A stretch of DNA of 64,000 nt from Phytoamicus setariae (lineage in GTDB: Bacteria; Pseudomonadota; Alphaproteobacteria; Rhizobiales; Rhizobiaceae): the NCBI RefSeq assembly GCF_016722925.1, contig NZ_JAEQNC010000002.1, positions 248,001 through 312,000 of the forward strand, written 5' to 3'. This document shows, in pieces, positions 52,972 through 61,910 of the stretch. The translations under genes and the position numbers were made by a program. Positions within the stretch are counted from its first letter, which is position 1. The number at the start of each line of letters is the position of its first letter. The notes under the pieces were generated by a model. It searched no databases. It was not told the origin of the DNA and saw only the letters and a list, made by a program, of their open reading frames with translations.

Positions 52972-54252
52972 CTATTCTGCCGCCGCGTGTGGAAACGATG
53001 TGGCGCCCGCGCCCTGCTTCTGCTCGATGTTCTTCAGGCAATTCTCGGCGGTCTGGATATAGTCTCGCGTCAGCGGGACAGCGTGCAGGTCATGAGCGAG
53101 CTGGAACTGGAAAATCACCAGGTTCTGCCAGCGGAAGGCGCTTTCCGATGAAGCCAGATAGAACTCCCAGATCCGGCAGAATTTTTCGTCGTAGAGCGCT
53201 TTTGCTTCCTCCCGGCGAGCCATGAAACGCGCGCGCCAGGCCTTTAATGTTTCCGCGTAGTGCAGCCGCAGGATCTCGATATCGGTGACCCTCAGTCCGG
53301 CGCGCTCGATGGCCGGCATCACTTCGGAAAGGGCAGGGATGTAGCCGCCGGGAAAAATATACTTCTCGATGAAGGGATTGGTCGCCGTAGGCGTGTCGGT
53401 ACGGCCGATCGTGTGCATCAGCATCACGCCGTCCTTTTTCAGCAGCTTTGCCGACTGCTGGAAATACTGGTCGTAGAATGGCCGGCCGACATGCTCGAAC
53501 ATGCCGACGGAAACGATCCGGTCGAACTGCTCCTCGACATGCCGGTAATCCTGCAATTCGAATCGAATCTTGTCCTTGAAGCCACCGTCCTGCGCACGCT
53601 TCTGGGCAACGGCCAATTGCTCGTCGGAGAGCGTTACGCCCTTGACCTTGGCGCCGAGGAAGCGGGCAAGGTAGATGGCCATGCCGCCCCAGCCGCAACC
53701 GATATCGAGTACCGACAGTCCCGGGCGGCTCATCACCATCTTGGCGGCGATATGACGCTTCTTGGCAAGCTGGGCCTGTTCGAGATCGGCATCCGGCGTC
53801 TCGAAATAGGCGCAGGAATATTGTCGATCGCTGTCGAGGAAAAGGTCGTAGAGTGCACCGGTAAGGTCGTAGTGATGCTGCACGTTGGCGCGCGCCCGCG
53901 TGGTGACATTGTTTTCCCGGAAGTGGCGGAACCGGTAGCGGACGGCTGCTAGCGCCTTCATCCAAGGCTTGAATTCGAACTCACCATCCGGATTGCCGGT
54001 GTAAATGGCTTCGAGCAACCCGTACATATCCCCTTCGATGATATCGAGCGAGCCTTCGCCATAGCAATGGCCAAGGTAGTATTCCGGGTTGGTAAGGATC
54101 TGCCGCTGGGCCGTGTTGGTGTTGAAGCGAATGTGAATCGGGCTTCCGGTCGCGTCGCCGTATCGTTTGACCTTGCCGTTTGCAAAGGTCACGGCAAGAT
54201 TGCCGCGGCGGATGATCGTGGAAATAAAGCGGTCCATTATCGCGTTCAACAT
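52972..54252 (-). CDS. cfa: Cyclopropane-fatty-acyl-phospholipid synthase
   Basis: 426 residues. N-terminal lipid-associated part (GDATGSPIHIRFNTNTAQRQ) and a C-terminal SAM methyltransferase domain with VLDIGCGWGGMAIYLARFLG, GVTLSDEQLAVAQKRA, QDYRHVEEQFDRIVSVGMFEH and HTIGRTDTPTATNPFIEKYIFPGGY. Transfers a methylene from S-adenosylmethionine to unsaturated phospholipid acyl chains, a late or acid-stress membrane change. Upstream sequence (54260-54430) is AT-rich. Start 54252 or ATG 54237. Confidence 0.94.
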   Translation of the reverse strand: MLNAIMDRFISTIIRRGNLAVTFANGKVKRYGDATGSPIHIRFNTNTAQRQILTNPEYYLGHCYGEGSLDIIEGDMYGLLEAIYTGNPDGEFEFKPWMKALAAVRYRFRHFRENNVTTRARANVQHHYDLTGALYDLFLDSDRQYSCAYFETPDADLEQAQLAKKRHIAAKMVMSRPGLSVLDIGCGWGGMAIYLARFLGAKVKGVTLSDEQLAVAQKRAQDGGFKDKIRFELQDYRHVEEQFDRIVSVGMFEHVGRPFYDQYFQQSAKLLKKDGVMLMHTIGRTDTPTATNPFIEKYIFPGGYIPALSEVMPAIERAGLRVTDIEILRLHYAETLKAWRARFMARREEAKALYDEKFCRIWEFYLASSESAFRWQNLVIFQFQLAHDLHAVPLTRDYIQTAENCLKNIEQKQGAGATSFPHAAAE

Positions 54253-54435
54253 GTCAGCACCACACGCACTTGGCTTGCTGGCTAAACGGCATCGCGACGC
54301 CGTCAGGCAGCACGTTACGAAATGTTAATGTTTGGTAAACTTAGCAAAAAGAAAGTGTTTTTCAACCAGATGAAAGAAGGTTTTATGTCAGTGAAATCAC
54401 AATTGATAAAAAAACGGATTTTATGGTTAATGGCA

Positions 54436-54469
54436 CAAAAAAACGCCCCCTGCGGTTGGCAGGAGGCGT
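54436..54469 (-). terminator. Rho-independent terminator of the rpsF-rpsR-rplI operon
   Basis: Read on the minus strand: ACGCCTCCTGC / GCAGGGGGCGT with a CAACC loop and one mismatch, followed by a run of seven T. It lies 37 bases after the rplI stop. Confidence 0.85.
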
Positions 54470-54505
54470 CGGTCTGAAATGTGCGTCGGGAAACCCGACG
54501 AAAAA

Positions 54506-55081
54506 TCAGATTTCGTCTTCGTCTTCGACCGAGTTCGGATCGAAGAAATCTTCCGGCTTCAGAGCGTCTTCGTCGACGCCGTAGATCGCGTCTGCCGACG
54601 TCAGGCTTTCGCCCTTTGCCTGGCGAGCGGCTTCGTCGGCCGAGCGGGCAACGTTGAACGCAACATTGACCACGACTTCCGCATGCAGGTGCAGTTCGAC
54701 GGTGTGCAGGCCGATCGTCTTGATCGGGGTGTTCAGGTCGATCTGGTTGCGGCCGATCAGGAAGCCTTCGGCAGACAGCGAATCAACGATATCCCGAGCG
54801 GCGACCGAACCGTAGAGCTGGCCGGTTTCGCCAGCGGAACGGATGATGACGAAGGTCTTGCCGTCGAGCTTGTCGGCGATCTTCTGGGCTTCGCTCTTGC
54901 GCTCGAGGTTGCGGGCTTCAAGCGTCGCACGCTCGGATTCGAAACGGGCCTTGTTGGCGGCGTTGGCGCGCAGCGCCTTGCCCATCGGCAGAAGGAAGTT
55001 ACGTGCGTAGCCGTCGCGAACCTTTACGGTTTCGCCCATCTGGCCAAGCTTGTTGACACGCTCAAGGAGAATGACTTGCAT
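54506..55081 (-). CDS. rplI: 50S ribosomal protein L9
   Basis: 191 residues: [39 protein letters not shown] and the long connecting helix [22 protein letters not shown]; the C-terminal tail is acidic ([11 protein letters not shown]), giving the alphaproteobacterial length of ~190. It is the last gene of the rpsF-rpsR-DUF2232-rplI operon. Confidence 0.96.
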   Translation of the reverse strand: MQVILLERVNKLGQMGETVKVRDGYARNFLLPMGKALRANAANKARFESERATLEARNLERKSEAQKIADKLDGKTFVIIRSAGETGQLYGSVAARDIVDSLSAEGFLIGRNQIDLNTPIKTIGLHTVELHLHAEVVVNVAFNVARSADEAARQAKGESLTSADAIYGVDEDALKPEDFFDPNSVEDEDEI

Positions 55082-55094
55082 TGGAGTTGTCCTT

Positions 55095-56069
55095 TCAGGG
55101 GTGATTGGTTGGAGTTGGGGTTTGTTTGGTCGGCGTCAGGGCGATCGCCCGGCGCGGATTGGCGAGACCGCCTGCTATGACGAGCAGGACGGGGATAATC
55201 GGCAGCATGAGTGTCAGCAGGTAGAGCAGGATCAGCCCAGGCATCCGCCAGCCTTTGTCGCGCAATGCGTTGTGGATAATGGCGAAGCCCGACAGCAGGT
55301 AGCCGCCTGCGGCAGCACCGGCCAGGGCAGCGCCGATCACCTCGATCTTTGCGCCGCCGAACATCAGGAGGATACCGCCCATGAACACGCCGATCGACAG
55401 GCGGTTCATCCGCAAGCTGACGCGCACGTCTTCGCGGGGCCGAGCGCTGTGGCCGGCTGCGGTGAGAATGCGAACAGCGACATAGAACCCGGCAAACAGT
55501 GCGATCACCATTTGCAGGCTCTGCAGGAGCGGCAGTGCGATCTGGAAAACGCCGACAAGCTGTTCCTTGGTGACGCTGCCAGCGGGAAGCTCCGGATTGA
55601 TTTCCTGCACCATGCCCAGAGCGGTGTCGGCCAGAATTCCGTAAATGGCGTCGATATCGGAGTTCAGCAGCAGGGTCACCGCAGTCGCGATCGCGGTCAA
55701 TATGGCGGCGGCCAGCAGGATATCGGAGAGCGGATACCAGGCCATGGCTGTGTCGGGGCCGCCCAATTCTGTGGCGGGCCGCGCGAGATTGGCGAGATAG
55801 CTCATCACCACGGCTGGAAACAGCATCAGGCCCATCGACACGAAGCTCATCGGGTTCGAATAGACAATGGCCGTGGCAATAGCCGCAGCAGCAACGGCAG
55901 CCAGAGAAGAGGCAAGGCCGTAACCGAGGCCGGCAATGAAGACCGAAGCCAGGGCCGCGATGATCAGGATGACGCCGAAAAGCGACGCATAGCCCGCCGC
56001 CGCCAACAAAATGGCGGACGCCAATCCGGCAATGATGCCGATCAGGATCGGATTTTTCGGTGCGTTCAT
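55095..56069 (-). CDS. DUF2232 family membrane protein
   Basis: 324 residues and about eight membrane segments ([58 protein letters not shown]). This is the DUF2232 protein normally found between rpsR and rplI in Rhizobiales; function unknown, fold transporter-like (ECF S-component/YybS relatives). Start [11 protein letters not shown] chosen; an upstream ATG at 56090 is possible. Ends with a Thr/Pro tail. Confidence 0.85.
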   Translation of the reverse strand: MNAPKNPILIGIIAGLASAILLAAAGYASLFGVILIIAALASVFIAGLGYGLASSLAAVAAAAIATAIVYSNPMSFVSMGLMLFPAVVMSYLANLARPATELGGPDTAMAWYPLSDILLAAAILTAIATAVTLLLNSDIDAIYGILADTALGMVQEINPELPAGSVTKEQLVGVFQIALPLLQSLQMVIALFAGFYVAVRILTAAGHSARPREDVRVSLRMNRLSIGVFMGGILLMFGGAKIEVIGAALAGAAAGGYLLSGFAIIHNALRDKGWRMPGLILLYLLTLMLPIIPVLLVIAGGLANPRRAIALTPTKQTPTPTNHP

Positions 56070-56191
56070 CGGTCTCGCTGTCCTGTCCATTCAATCGAAT
56101 GAGGCAGTTAGGGGAGTTTCCTGAACTTACGTCTCAGGTCCCCAACATGGGATTTTGGGTTTCCGATCCGCGCCCATCGCGGAAGGGAGAA

Positions 56192-56213
56192 GGGAAGGCG
56201 CATACGCCTTCCC
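56192..56213. other. Hairpin between rpsR and DUF2232
   Basis: GGGAAGGCG (56192-56200) pairs exactly with CGCCTTCCC (56205-56213), CATA loop. It lies inside the operon about 40 bases after the rpsR stop and could reduce read-through from ribosomal genes into the membrane protein gene. Confidence 0.5.
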
Positions 56214-56254
56214 CAGAGTCAGCTTGCCGCAGAGTCAAGCTCCGCTGGCGTGCC

Positions 56255-56503
56255 TTACGCTACGACGTAAGGCAGCAGGCCGAGGAAGCGGGCGCGCTTG
56301 ATGGCCTGAGCCAGTTCGCGCTGCTTCTTCTGCGAGACGGCAGTGATGCGGGACGGAACGATCTTGCCACGCTCGGAAATGTAGCGCGACAGGAGCTTGA
56401 CGTCCTTGTAATCGATGCGCGGCGCGTTCTGGCCCGAGAACGGGCAGGTCTTGCGACGGCGATGGAACGGGCGACGTGCCGGAGCGGAAGAGGTGTCAGC
56501 CAT
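56255..56503 (-). CDS. rpsR: 30S ribosomal protein S18
   Basis: 82 residues. [15 protein letters not shown], the [19 protein letters not shown] (position 28-46) and [20 protein letters not shown] blocks are the S18 signature. Starts 11 bases after the rpsF stop. S18 pairs with S6 on the 30S platform, and the S6:S18 pair can autoregulate this operon in many bacteria. Confidence 0.96.
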   Translation of the reverse strand: MADTSSAPARRPFHRRRKTCPFSGQNAPRIDYKDVKLLSRYISERGKIVPSRITAVSQKKQRELAQAIKRARFLGLLPYVVA

Positions 56504-56514
56504 TTTGGTTCTCC

Positions 56515-56955
56515 TTAAGCTTCACGCGGGCGGAACGGGCGGTCGCCGTCACGACGCGGCGGACGGTCACCGTCTTCGCGGCGCGGACGGAACGGACGGT
56601 CGCCATCTTCGCGGCGCGGACGGTCGTCGCGGTCGCGCTTCTGCATCATGGCGGACGGGCCTTCTTCGTGTGCTTCGACCTTGACGGTCATGAAGCGCAG
56701 GATGTCTTCGTTGTAGCGCTGCTGGCGCTCGACTTCCTGGATGGCGGCAGCCGGGGCATCGACGTCCATGAGGACGTAGAAGGCCTTGCGGTTCTTGTTG
56801 ATGCGGTAGGTGAGGGACTTGAGGCCCCAGTTCTCGATACGACCAACCTTACCACCGGCTGCTTCGATCACGCCCTTGTAGGTTTCGACGAGTGCGTCGA
56901 CCTGCGTAGCTGCGATGTCCTGCCGGGCAAGGAAAATGTGTTCATAGAGAGCCAT
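56515..56955 (-). CDS. rpsF: 30S ribosomal protein S6
   Basis: 146 residues: [20 protein letters not shown] and [20 protein letters not shown] identify S6. The C-terminal ~40 residues are a charged repeat tail with three copies of R-R-E/R-D-G-D-R-P-F/P-R (around 105-143), typical of rhizobia but longer than in enterics. Start set at the family MALYEH; upstream in-frame ATGs lie in the leader. First gene of the operon; candidate promoter and structured leader lie upstream. Confidence 0.95.
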   Translation of the reverse strand: MALYEHIFLARQDIAATQVDALVETYKGVIEAAGGKVGRIENWGLKSLTYRINKNRKAFYVLMDVDAPAAAIQEVERQQRYNEDILRFMTVKVEAHEEGPSAMMQKRDRDDRPRREDGDRPFRPRREDGDRPPRRDGDRPFRPREA

Positions 56956-57087
56956 GAAACTTTGCCTTTCTTGCGTTTTCATCAATCCCATCCGGTTTGG
57001 CGCCAAGCCTCAACGACTGTTCTTTGTTTGCGGCAATGCCGCGGGGCAAGAAAAGCGTTTGTTCGGTACGGTCGAGAGCGGAGACAC

Positions 57088-57140
57088 GGGAAGCCGGAAC
57101 CCTCTGGTTCCCTGGCGGTTTCTATCCGAAACCGGCCTTC
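57088..57140 (-). promoter_or_regulatory. Structured rpsF leader RNA (three-way junction; candidate S6:S18 autoregulatory element)
   Basis: On the minus strand, GGAAG-(G)-C closes with GC-CTTCC; inside are CGGTTTC-GGATA-GAAACCG (7 bp) and GGAACC-AGAG-GGTTCC (6 bp). All 53 bases fit one three-way junction. It lies downstream of the candidate promoter and 130 bases before rpsF, where S6:S18 leader elements occur. Match to that Rfam motif is not verified. Confidence 0.5.
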
Positions 57141-57182
57141 CGTACAGCCACCAGCCAATTGACCGGATGTTTGATGAGCGGC

Positions 57183-57210
57183 CTTATACAGGCAAACGCG
57201 GCAAATGCAA
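57183..57210 (-). promoter_or_regulatory. Putative promoter of the rpsF operon
   Basis: Minus strand: TTGCAT (57210-57205), 16-base spacer, TATAAG (57188-57183). Start expected near 57176, giving a ~220-base leader that contains the hairpin structure. Confidence 0.45.
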
Positions 57211-57445
57211 GGGGTGGCCGCACTATTGGAAAAGCCGCATGTTGATAATGCCTGCACCATAGGCGCCCTTGAACGCCTTCTCTTTCGCGATTTCAGCCTG
57301 GACCAAGCCGTCAGGGTCGAAAAGGACGCTGTTACGCTCTATCAGCCACACGCGTCTGTGATTTTTCAACGCCCGCCGGAGGCGCTCCGACGAGGATCTC
57401 CACCTGGGACCAGCCAATGCAACCGTCGTTCTTGCTCCGGCCCGC
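57211..57445. other. Region downstream of the sulfotransferase gene; possible gene remnant
   Basis: A minus-strand frame without its own start, ending at 57223, reads RRVWLIERNSVLFDPDGLVQ then AEIAKEKAFKGAYGAGIINM near its C-terminus, which looks protein-like. It is joined upstream to out-of-frame sequence of the sulfotransferase. It may be the 3' remnant of a lost gene. Not annotated as a gene. Confidence 0.3.
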
Positions 57446-58135
57446 CTACTTCGACTTATAGAGGGCGAGCAGTTCCGAACGTCTTTGCATGCACCATTCA
57501 TAGACTTCGAAATCTTTTCGATAGTGATGGCGGATGTTTGCTTCGCCCTTTGCCGACAAGGTACGTTCGACAGTGTCGGGCGCGCGATGCGCCACCTGCG
57601 GATCGGTCGGAAGGGCGATCGCTTCGTCGATGCCGAGAATCTTCCGCAGAACCTCGAAATCATCGTTGAGATGGGTCTGCGATGCGATGAAGAAAATTCG
57701 ATGCTTCTCCCGTTCGAGCAGCGGGATCGGTCCGACATAGTCAGTGAGGTGCTTTTTAAGGTGTGGAATTCCCTTCATCGCTTCCTTGGCCATCATCCGG
57801 CGCCATGGGTTCCATGAACTCAGGGCCTCTGCCAGCTGGTTAGGTGTGGAAAAATGGGAAAAGGCGCGTTCTTCACGCATCCGCCAGGACTTGTCGCCGC
57901 GCTTGCCCTTTCTGAGGCGACTATTGAAGCCGGAGACGAATCGACTCACGGGATCGCGCACGATGAAGATTAGGTTGGCCGTGGTGTCGGCCTCTGCAAT
58001 CTTCTGAAGGGTTTGGGCGTGGCTGAGATATCGGATGCGGTTTTCTGACGATAGACGATTATGTTGTTGCAGCACCTCGCGAAATGCACTGCCTGCCGTT
58101 TTTCTGATATGCAAGAATGCATATTTCGCTGTCAT
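57446..58135 (-). CDS. Sulfotransferase family protein (pfam03567-like)
   Basis: 229 residues. The 5'-phosphosulfate loop is HIRKTAGSAFREVL and the 3'-phosphate motif is FIVRDPVSRFVSGFNSRLR, both intact, so PAPS-dependent sulfation is expected. The rest follows family-2 carbohydrate sulfotransferases (IPLLEREKHRIFFIASQTHLNDDF). No signal anchor, so the acceptor is likely a cytoplasmic precursor, for example a glycolipid or polysaccharide unit. A lone gene between ribosomal and lipid genes; lower GC and odd position suggest acquisition. Confidence 0.85.
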   Translation of the reverse strand: MTAKYAFLHIRKTAGSAFREVLQQHNRLSSENRIRYLSHAQTLQKIAEADTTANLIFIVRDPVSRFVSGFNSRLRKGKRGDKSWRMREERAFSHFSTPNQLAEALSSWNPWRRMMAKEAMKGIPHLKKHLTDYVGPIPLLEREKHRIFFIASQTHLNDDFEVLRKILGIDEAIALPTDPQVAHRAPDTVERTLSAKGEANIRHHYRKDFEVYEWCMQRRSELLALYKSK

Positions 58136-58314
58136 CGGCTGCGTTCCCCTTCATCGCTCGTGGCGCAAATCTAGCGTGAATCGCACGTCCCGACGGTGCG
58201 TCGAGACGTTGCTGATCATGCCATGATGCTTGCCACTGTCGGTTGGGTCAATGCCCCGAGCAAGAGGAGAGCCGGATCTGTCGCGTATCGTCAGCGGGCG
58301 CGGGACGTCGCCGG

Positions 58315-59361
58315 TCAGATGGGCATAGGATATTGCCGTATGACCTTTCGGATGTCGCGGATCACCTCATCGGAAAGCGCCAGATCCTTGGAGGAAATGT
58401 TGGTCTTCAATTGTTGCATGCTGGTTGCACCGATGATCACGGAGGTCATGAACGGACGCGTCAGGCACCAGGCGAGGGACATTGCCGCGAGATCGATGTC
58501 GTGCCGCCGGGCGATCTCGGCGTAGGCTGCAACAGCCGGTTCCTGGTGCGGATTGAGCCGGCCAGCCAGATCGGGATTGATGGTGGCGCGCGAACCCGCC
58601 GGCCGAGCTCCGCCGAGATACTTGCCACTCAAAATGCCGGCAGCAAGCGGGGAATAGGACAATAGGCCTATATCCTCGTGATGCGAAAGCTCGGCGAAGT
58701 CGAGGTCGTGCGGATGGTAGAGCAGGTTGTACTCGTTCTGCACCGACGCCATACGCGGCAGGCCGTGTTTCTCGGCCAGGTTCAGGAACTGCATTGCGCC
58801 CCACGCGGTTTCGTTTGACAATCCAACTGCGCGAACCTTGCCAGACTTGACGGCGTCGCCCAGGGCGCTGAGAATGTCGTGCAGATTGTCGATGACTTCG
58901 GTGCGGGCGGGCTGCTTTTCCGGATGATAGGTCCAGTTCTGCCGGAAATGGTAGTGGCCGCGGTTCGGCCAGTGCAACTGGTAGAGGTCGATGTAATCGG
59001 TCTTCAGGCGGCTGAGGCTGAGGTCGAGCGCCTTGCGCACTTCCGCGCCGTCCATCCGGACGCCGCCCCTGATGTAGTCGCGGCCCGGGCCGGAGATCTT
59101 GGTTGCGAGGATAACCCGGTCGCGATTGGCGCGCGCCTTCATCCAGTTGCCGATATAGACTTCGGTCAGGCCCTGGCTTTCGGCTGAAACTGGGGTGGTC
59201 GGATAGAGTTCGGCCGTATCAAGGAAGTTGACGCCGTTTTGCGTTGCGTAGTCCATCTGCTCGAACGCTTCGGCCTCGCTGTTCTGACTGCCCCAGGTCA
59301 TGGTGCCAAGGCAGATTTCGGAAACGGAGATGCCGGTGCGGCCGAGTGGCTTGAACTTCAT
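58315..59361 (-). CDS. Aldo/keto reductase (Tas-like)
   Basis: 348 residues: MKFKPLGRTGISVSEICLGT, FLDTAELYPTTPVSAESQG (Asp and Tyr), ILATKISGPG (Lys), DYIDLYQLHWPNRG (His) and SVIIGATSMQQLKTNI for NADPH. The inserted ~20 residues after LHWPNRG and the TPVSAESQG segment are typical of the Tas subgroup. Substrate unknown. The start at 59361 is the family start; in-frame codons upstream to 59448 are not supported. Confidence 0.9.
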   Translation of the reverse strand: MKFKPLGRTGISVSEICLGTMTWGSQNSEAEAFEQMDYATQNGVNFLDTAELYPTTPVSAESQGLTEVYIGNWMKARANRDRVILATKISGPGRDYIRGGVRMDGAEVRKALDLSLSRLKTDYIDLYQLHWPNRGHYHFRQNWTYHPEKQPARTEVIDNLHDILSALGDAVKSGKVRAVGLSNETAWGAMQFLNLAEKHGLPRMASVQNEYNLLYHPHDLDFAELSHHEDIGLLSYSPLAAGILSGKYLGGARPAGSRATINPDLAGRLNPHQEPAVAAYAEIARRHDIDLAAMSLAWCLTRPFMTSVIIGATSMQQLKTNISSKDLALSDEVIRDIRKVIRQYPMPI

Positions 59362-59534
59362 GGGAAATACCTTGTTTGGGAAAAGTGGGCCGCAATGTAG
59401 GCCGATTTTGTTGCGGTGCAAGAGAGAATGGTCAGACTTTTGCCGCAAAAACCGGTTGGTAGCGAGGCCACGAAGCTTGACTCATTGCAAGATTGTGTGA
59501 ATGGGGAAAGAAAAAGTCACGAAGGGAGACCCCA

Positions 59535-60476
59535 ATGGCGGTCGCATTCACGTTTCCCGGCCAGGGCAGTCAGTCCGTTGGCATGGGCAAGGAACTGGCG
59601 GACAGCTTCCCGGAGGCTCGCGCAGTCTTTGAAGAAGTCGACGAAGCGCTCGGCGAAAAGCTGACATCCGTCATGTGGAACGGGCCCGAAGAGTCCTTGA
59701 CCCTGACCGCAAACGCCCAGCCGGCGCTGATGGCAGTGTCGATAGCGGCGATCCGCGTGCTGGAAGCCCGTGGCTTCGACCTCAAGGCCAAGGTTGCCTA
59801 TGTCGCCGGCCATTCGCTTGGCGAATATTCGGCGCTTTGCGCGGCCGGTACATTCACACTGGCCGATACCGCGCGACTGTTGCGTATCCGAGGCAATGCA
59901 ATGCAGGCAGCGGTGCCTGCCGGCAAGGGCGCGATGGCCGCGATCATCGGTCTTGAGCATTCCGCGGTCGAGGCGATCTGTGCATCGGTGGCATCGCTTG
60001 GTTCCTGCCAGATCGCCAACGACAATGGCGGTGGCCAACTGGTCGTCTCCGGCGAAAAGGCGGCTGTCGAGCAGGCTGCGGCGCTCGCGAAGGAGCAGAA
60101 GGCGTTGCGCGCCATCCTGTTGCCGGTGTCTGCGCCGTTCCATTCTTCGCTGATGGCGCCCGCCGCCGAGGCGATGCGCGAAGCGCTTGCCAAGGTCGAT
60201 GCCAGGGACCCGATTGTTCCTGTTGTTGCCAATGTGCGCGCCGCTCCGGTCACCAAGGCGTCTGAAATCGTATCGCTGCTGGTCGAGCAGGTGACGGGCC
60301 AGGTTCGCTGGCGCGAAACCGTTGAGTGGTTTGCGAAGAACGACGTTACGACGCTTTATGAGATCGGTTCCGGCAAGGTGCTGACGGGTCTGGTTCGCCG
60401 TATCGACAAGTCGGTCACCGGCATCGCAGTCAATTCGCCCGCCGATATCGAAACGGCCCTCTGCGCATTGCTCTAA
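59535..60476 (+). CDS. fabD: Malonyl-CoA:ACP transacylase
   Basis: Loads malonate onto ACP. 313 residues: MAVAFTFPGQGSQSVGMGKE, nucleophile Ser94 in VAGHSLGEYSAL, and the catalytic His in VSAPFHSSLMAPA. Start is set by AAGGGAGA before the ATG and by the family N-terminus; an upstream start at 59493 lacks support. First gene of fabD-fabG-acpP-fabF. Confidence 0.96.
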   Translation: MAVAFTFPGQGSQSVGMGKELADSFPEARAVFEEVDEALGEKLTSVMWNGPEESLTLTANAQPALMAVSIAAIRVLEARGFDLKAKVAYVAGHSLGEYSALCAAGTFTLADTARLLRIRGNAMQAAVPAGKGAMAAIIGLEHSAVEAICASVASLGSCQIANDNGGGQLVVSGEKAAVEQAAALAKEQKALRAILLPVSAPFHSSLMAPAAEAMREALAKVDARDPIVPVVANVRAAPVTKASEIVSLLVEQVTGQVRWRETVEWFAKNDVTTLYEIGSGKVLTGLVRRIDKSVTGIAVNSPADIETALCALL

Positions 60477-60501
60477 CCATTTTGATATAGGGATAACGAA
60501 C

Positions 60502-61239
60502 ATGTTCGATCTGACTGGCCGCAAGGCGCTGGTAACGGGCGCTTCGGGCGGCATCGGCGAGGAAATCGCCCGCCAATTACATGCGCAGGGCGCCATCGTC
60601 GGCCTTCACGGCACCCGCGAGGAAAAGCTGCAGGCCCTGGCCGCCGAACTCGGCGACCGGGTCAAGATCCTGCCGGCCAATCTCACGGACCGCGATGCCG
60701 TCAAGGCGCTTGCCGCCAAGGCTGAAGCCGAACTCGGGGGTGTCGATATCCTCGTCAACAATGCCGGCATCACCAATGACAAGTTGATGATCCGGATGAG
60801 CGATGCGGATTGGCAGACGGTTCTGGATATCAATCTGACGGCCGCTTTCGTGCTGACTCGTGAACTCACGCAGCCGATGATGAAGCGCCGCTACGGCCGC
60901 GTCATCAACATCACCTCGGTTGTGGGTGCGATCGGCAATCCGGGGCAGGCTAATTACTGCGCTTCGAAGGCTGGCATGGAAGGCTTCACCAAAGCGTTCG
61001 CAGCCGAAGTCGCGACGCGCAACATAACGGCCAATTGCGTCTCACCCGGTTTCATTGAATCGGCCATGACCGAAAAGCTCAACGACAAGCAGCGCGATGG
61101 CATGCTGTTCAAGATTCCGATGAATCGGATGGGCAAGGGTGCGGAAGTTGCCTCGGCCGTCTGCTTCCTCGCGTCATCGGAGGCATCCTACATTACCGGC
61201 CATACCATACACGTCAACGGTGGCATGGCCATGCTTTGA
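60502..61239 (+). CDS. fabG: 3-oxoacyl-ACP reductase
   Basis: 245 residues of the SDR family: ALVTGASGGIGEEIARQLHA (NADPH site), LVNNAGITND, NITSVVGAIGNPGQANYCAS with active Ser and Tyr, and the FabG ending ITGHTIHVNGGMAML. It follows fabD by 25 bases. Reduces 3-ketoacyl-ACP in each elongation cycle. Confidence 0.96.
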   Translation: MFDLTGRKALVTGASGGIGEEIARQLHAQGAIVGLHGTREEKLQALAAELGDRVKILPANLTDRDAVKALAAKAEAELGGVDILVNNAGITNDKLMIRMSDADWQTVLDINLTAAFVLTRELTQPMMKRRYGRVINITSVVGAIGNPGQANYCASKAGMEGFTKAFAAEVATRNITANCVSPGFIESAMTEKLNDKQRDGMLFKIPMNRMGKGAEVASAVCFLASSEASYITGHTIHVNGGMAML

Positions 61240-61565
61240 AGGTTGCGGAATTGCGGGTCAGCGCCTCCAGGTAGGGCTCACTGCAATCCGTGAAATACCC
61301 GGGCAAAACCCTTTCCAATAGGGTGTTGAACAGGCGGGAAAGGCTCATTTTCTGGCTTTGCGCGGGAATCAAACCGTGTTAAGCCGCAGAAGACTGAGTG
61401 CCGTCTCTTTCAGGCTCGGCCGCTATAAAATCGGTTTAGGCTGGATTTTGATAGTGAGAGCAGTTAAACGGGGCAGCCGAACGTTCCAGGACGGGTGGCG
61501 GTCTCAAACGTGGTTATTGACGCCGTCATGGCGCGAAGAAATGAACGAAGGTCGAGGAAAACGAC
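61240..61565. other. fabG-acpP intergenic region
   Basis: 326 bases with no gene. The separate acpP promoter must lie here because ACP is made in great excess; candidate -35/-10 pairs are weak by eye. Several short inverted repeats occur, none strong. Confidence 0.4.
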
Positions 61566-61802
61566 ATGAGCGACATCGCAGAACGCGTAAAGAAAATTGT
61601 GATTGACCATCTTGGCGTGGAAGCCGACAAGGTTACCGAAGCCGCCAGCTTTATCGACGATCTCGGTGCAGATTCGTTGGACACGGTCGAACTCGTCATG
61701 GCGTTCGAAGAAGAATTCGGTGTTGAAATCCCTGACGATGCTGCTGACTCGATCCTGACCGTCGGCGACGCAGTCAAGTTCATCACCAAGGCTCAGGCCT
61801 GA
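61566..61802 (+). CDS. acpP: Acyl carrier protein
   Basis: 78 residues with the phosphopantetheine site Ser37 in [17 protein letters not shown] and the acidic ACP helix. It carries the growing acyl chain; AcpS (5945-6343) installs its cofactor. GAGGAAAACGAC precedes the ATG. A hairpin separates it from fabF. Confidence 0.97.
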   Translation: MSDIAERVKKIVIDHLGVEADKVTEAASFIDDLGADSLDTVELVMAFEEEFGVEIPDDAADSILTVGDAVKFITKAQA

Positions 61803-61813
61803 TCATTCGAAAA

Positions 61814-61853
61814 CGCGATCATCGTTGGCGCCTTTGGCGCGGGGATGGTCGCG
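61814..61853 (+). terminator. Hairpin between acpP and fabF
   Basis: CGCGATCATC (61814-61823) pairs with GATGGTCGCG (61844-61853); inner GCGCC-TTT-GGCGC. No T-run; likely a partial terminator or mRNA-stabilising hairpin giving more acpP than fabF. Confidence 0.55.
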
Positions 61854-61910
61854 TTCTCGCATTCGCATTTTGGATTTGAATAGCAGATTGCATAAGGGTG
61901 GAGGCAGGCC

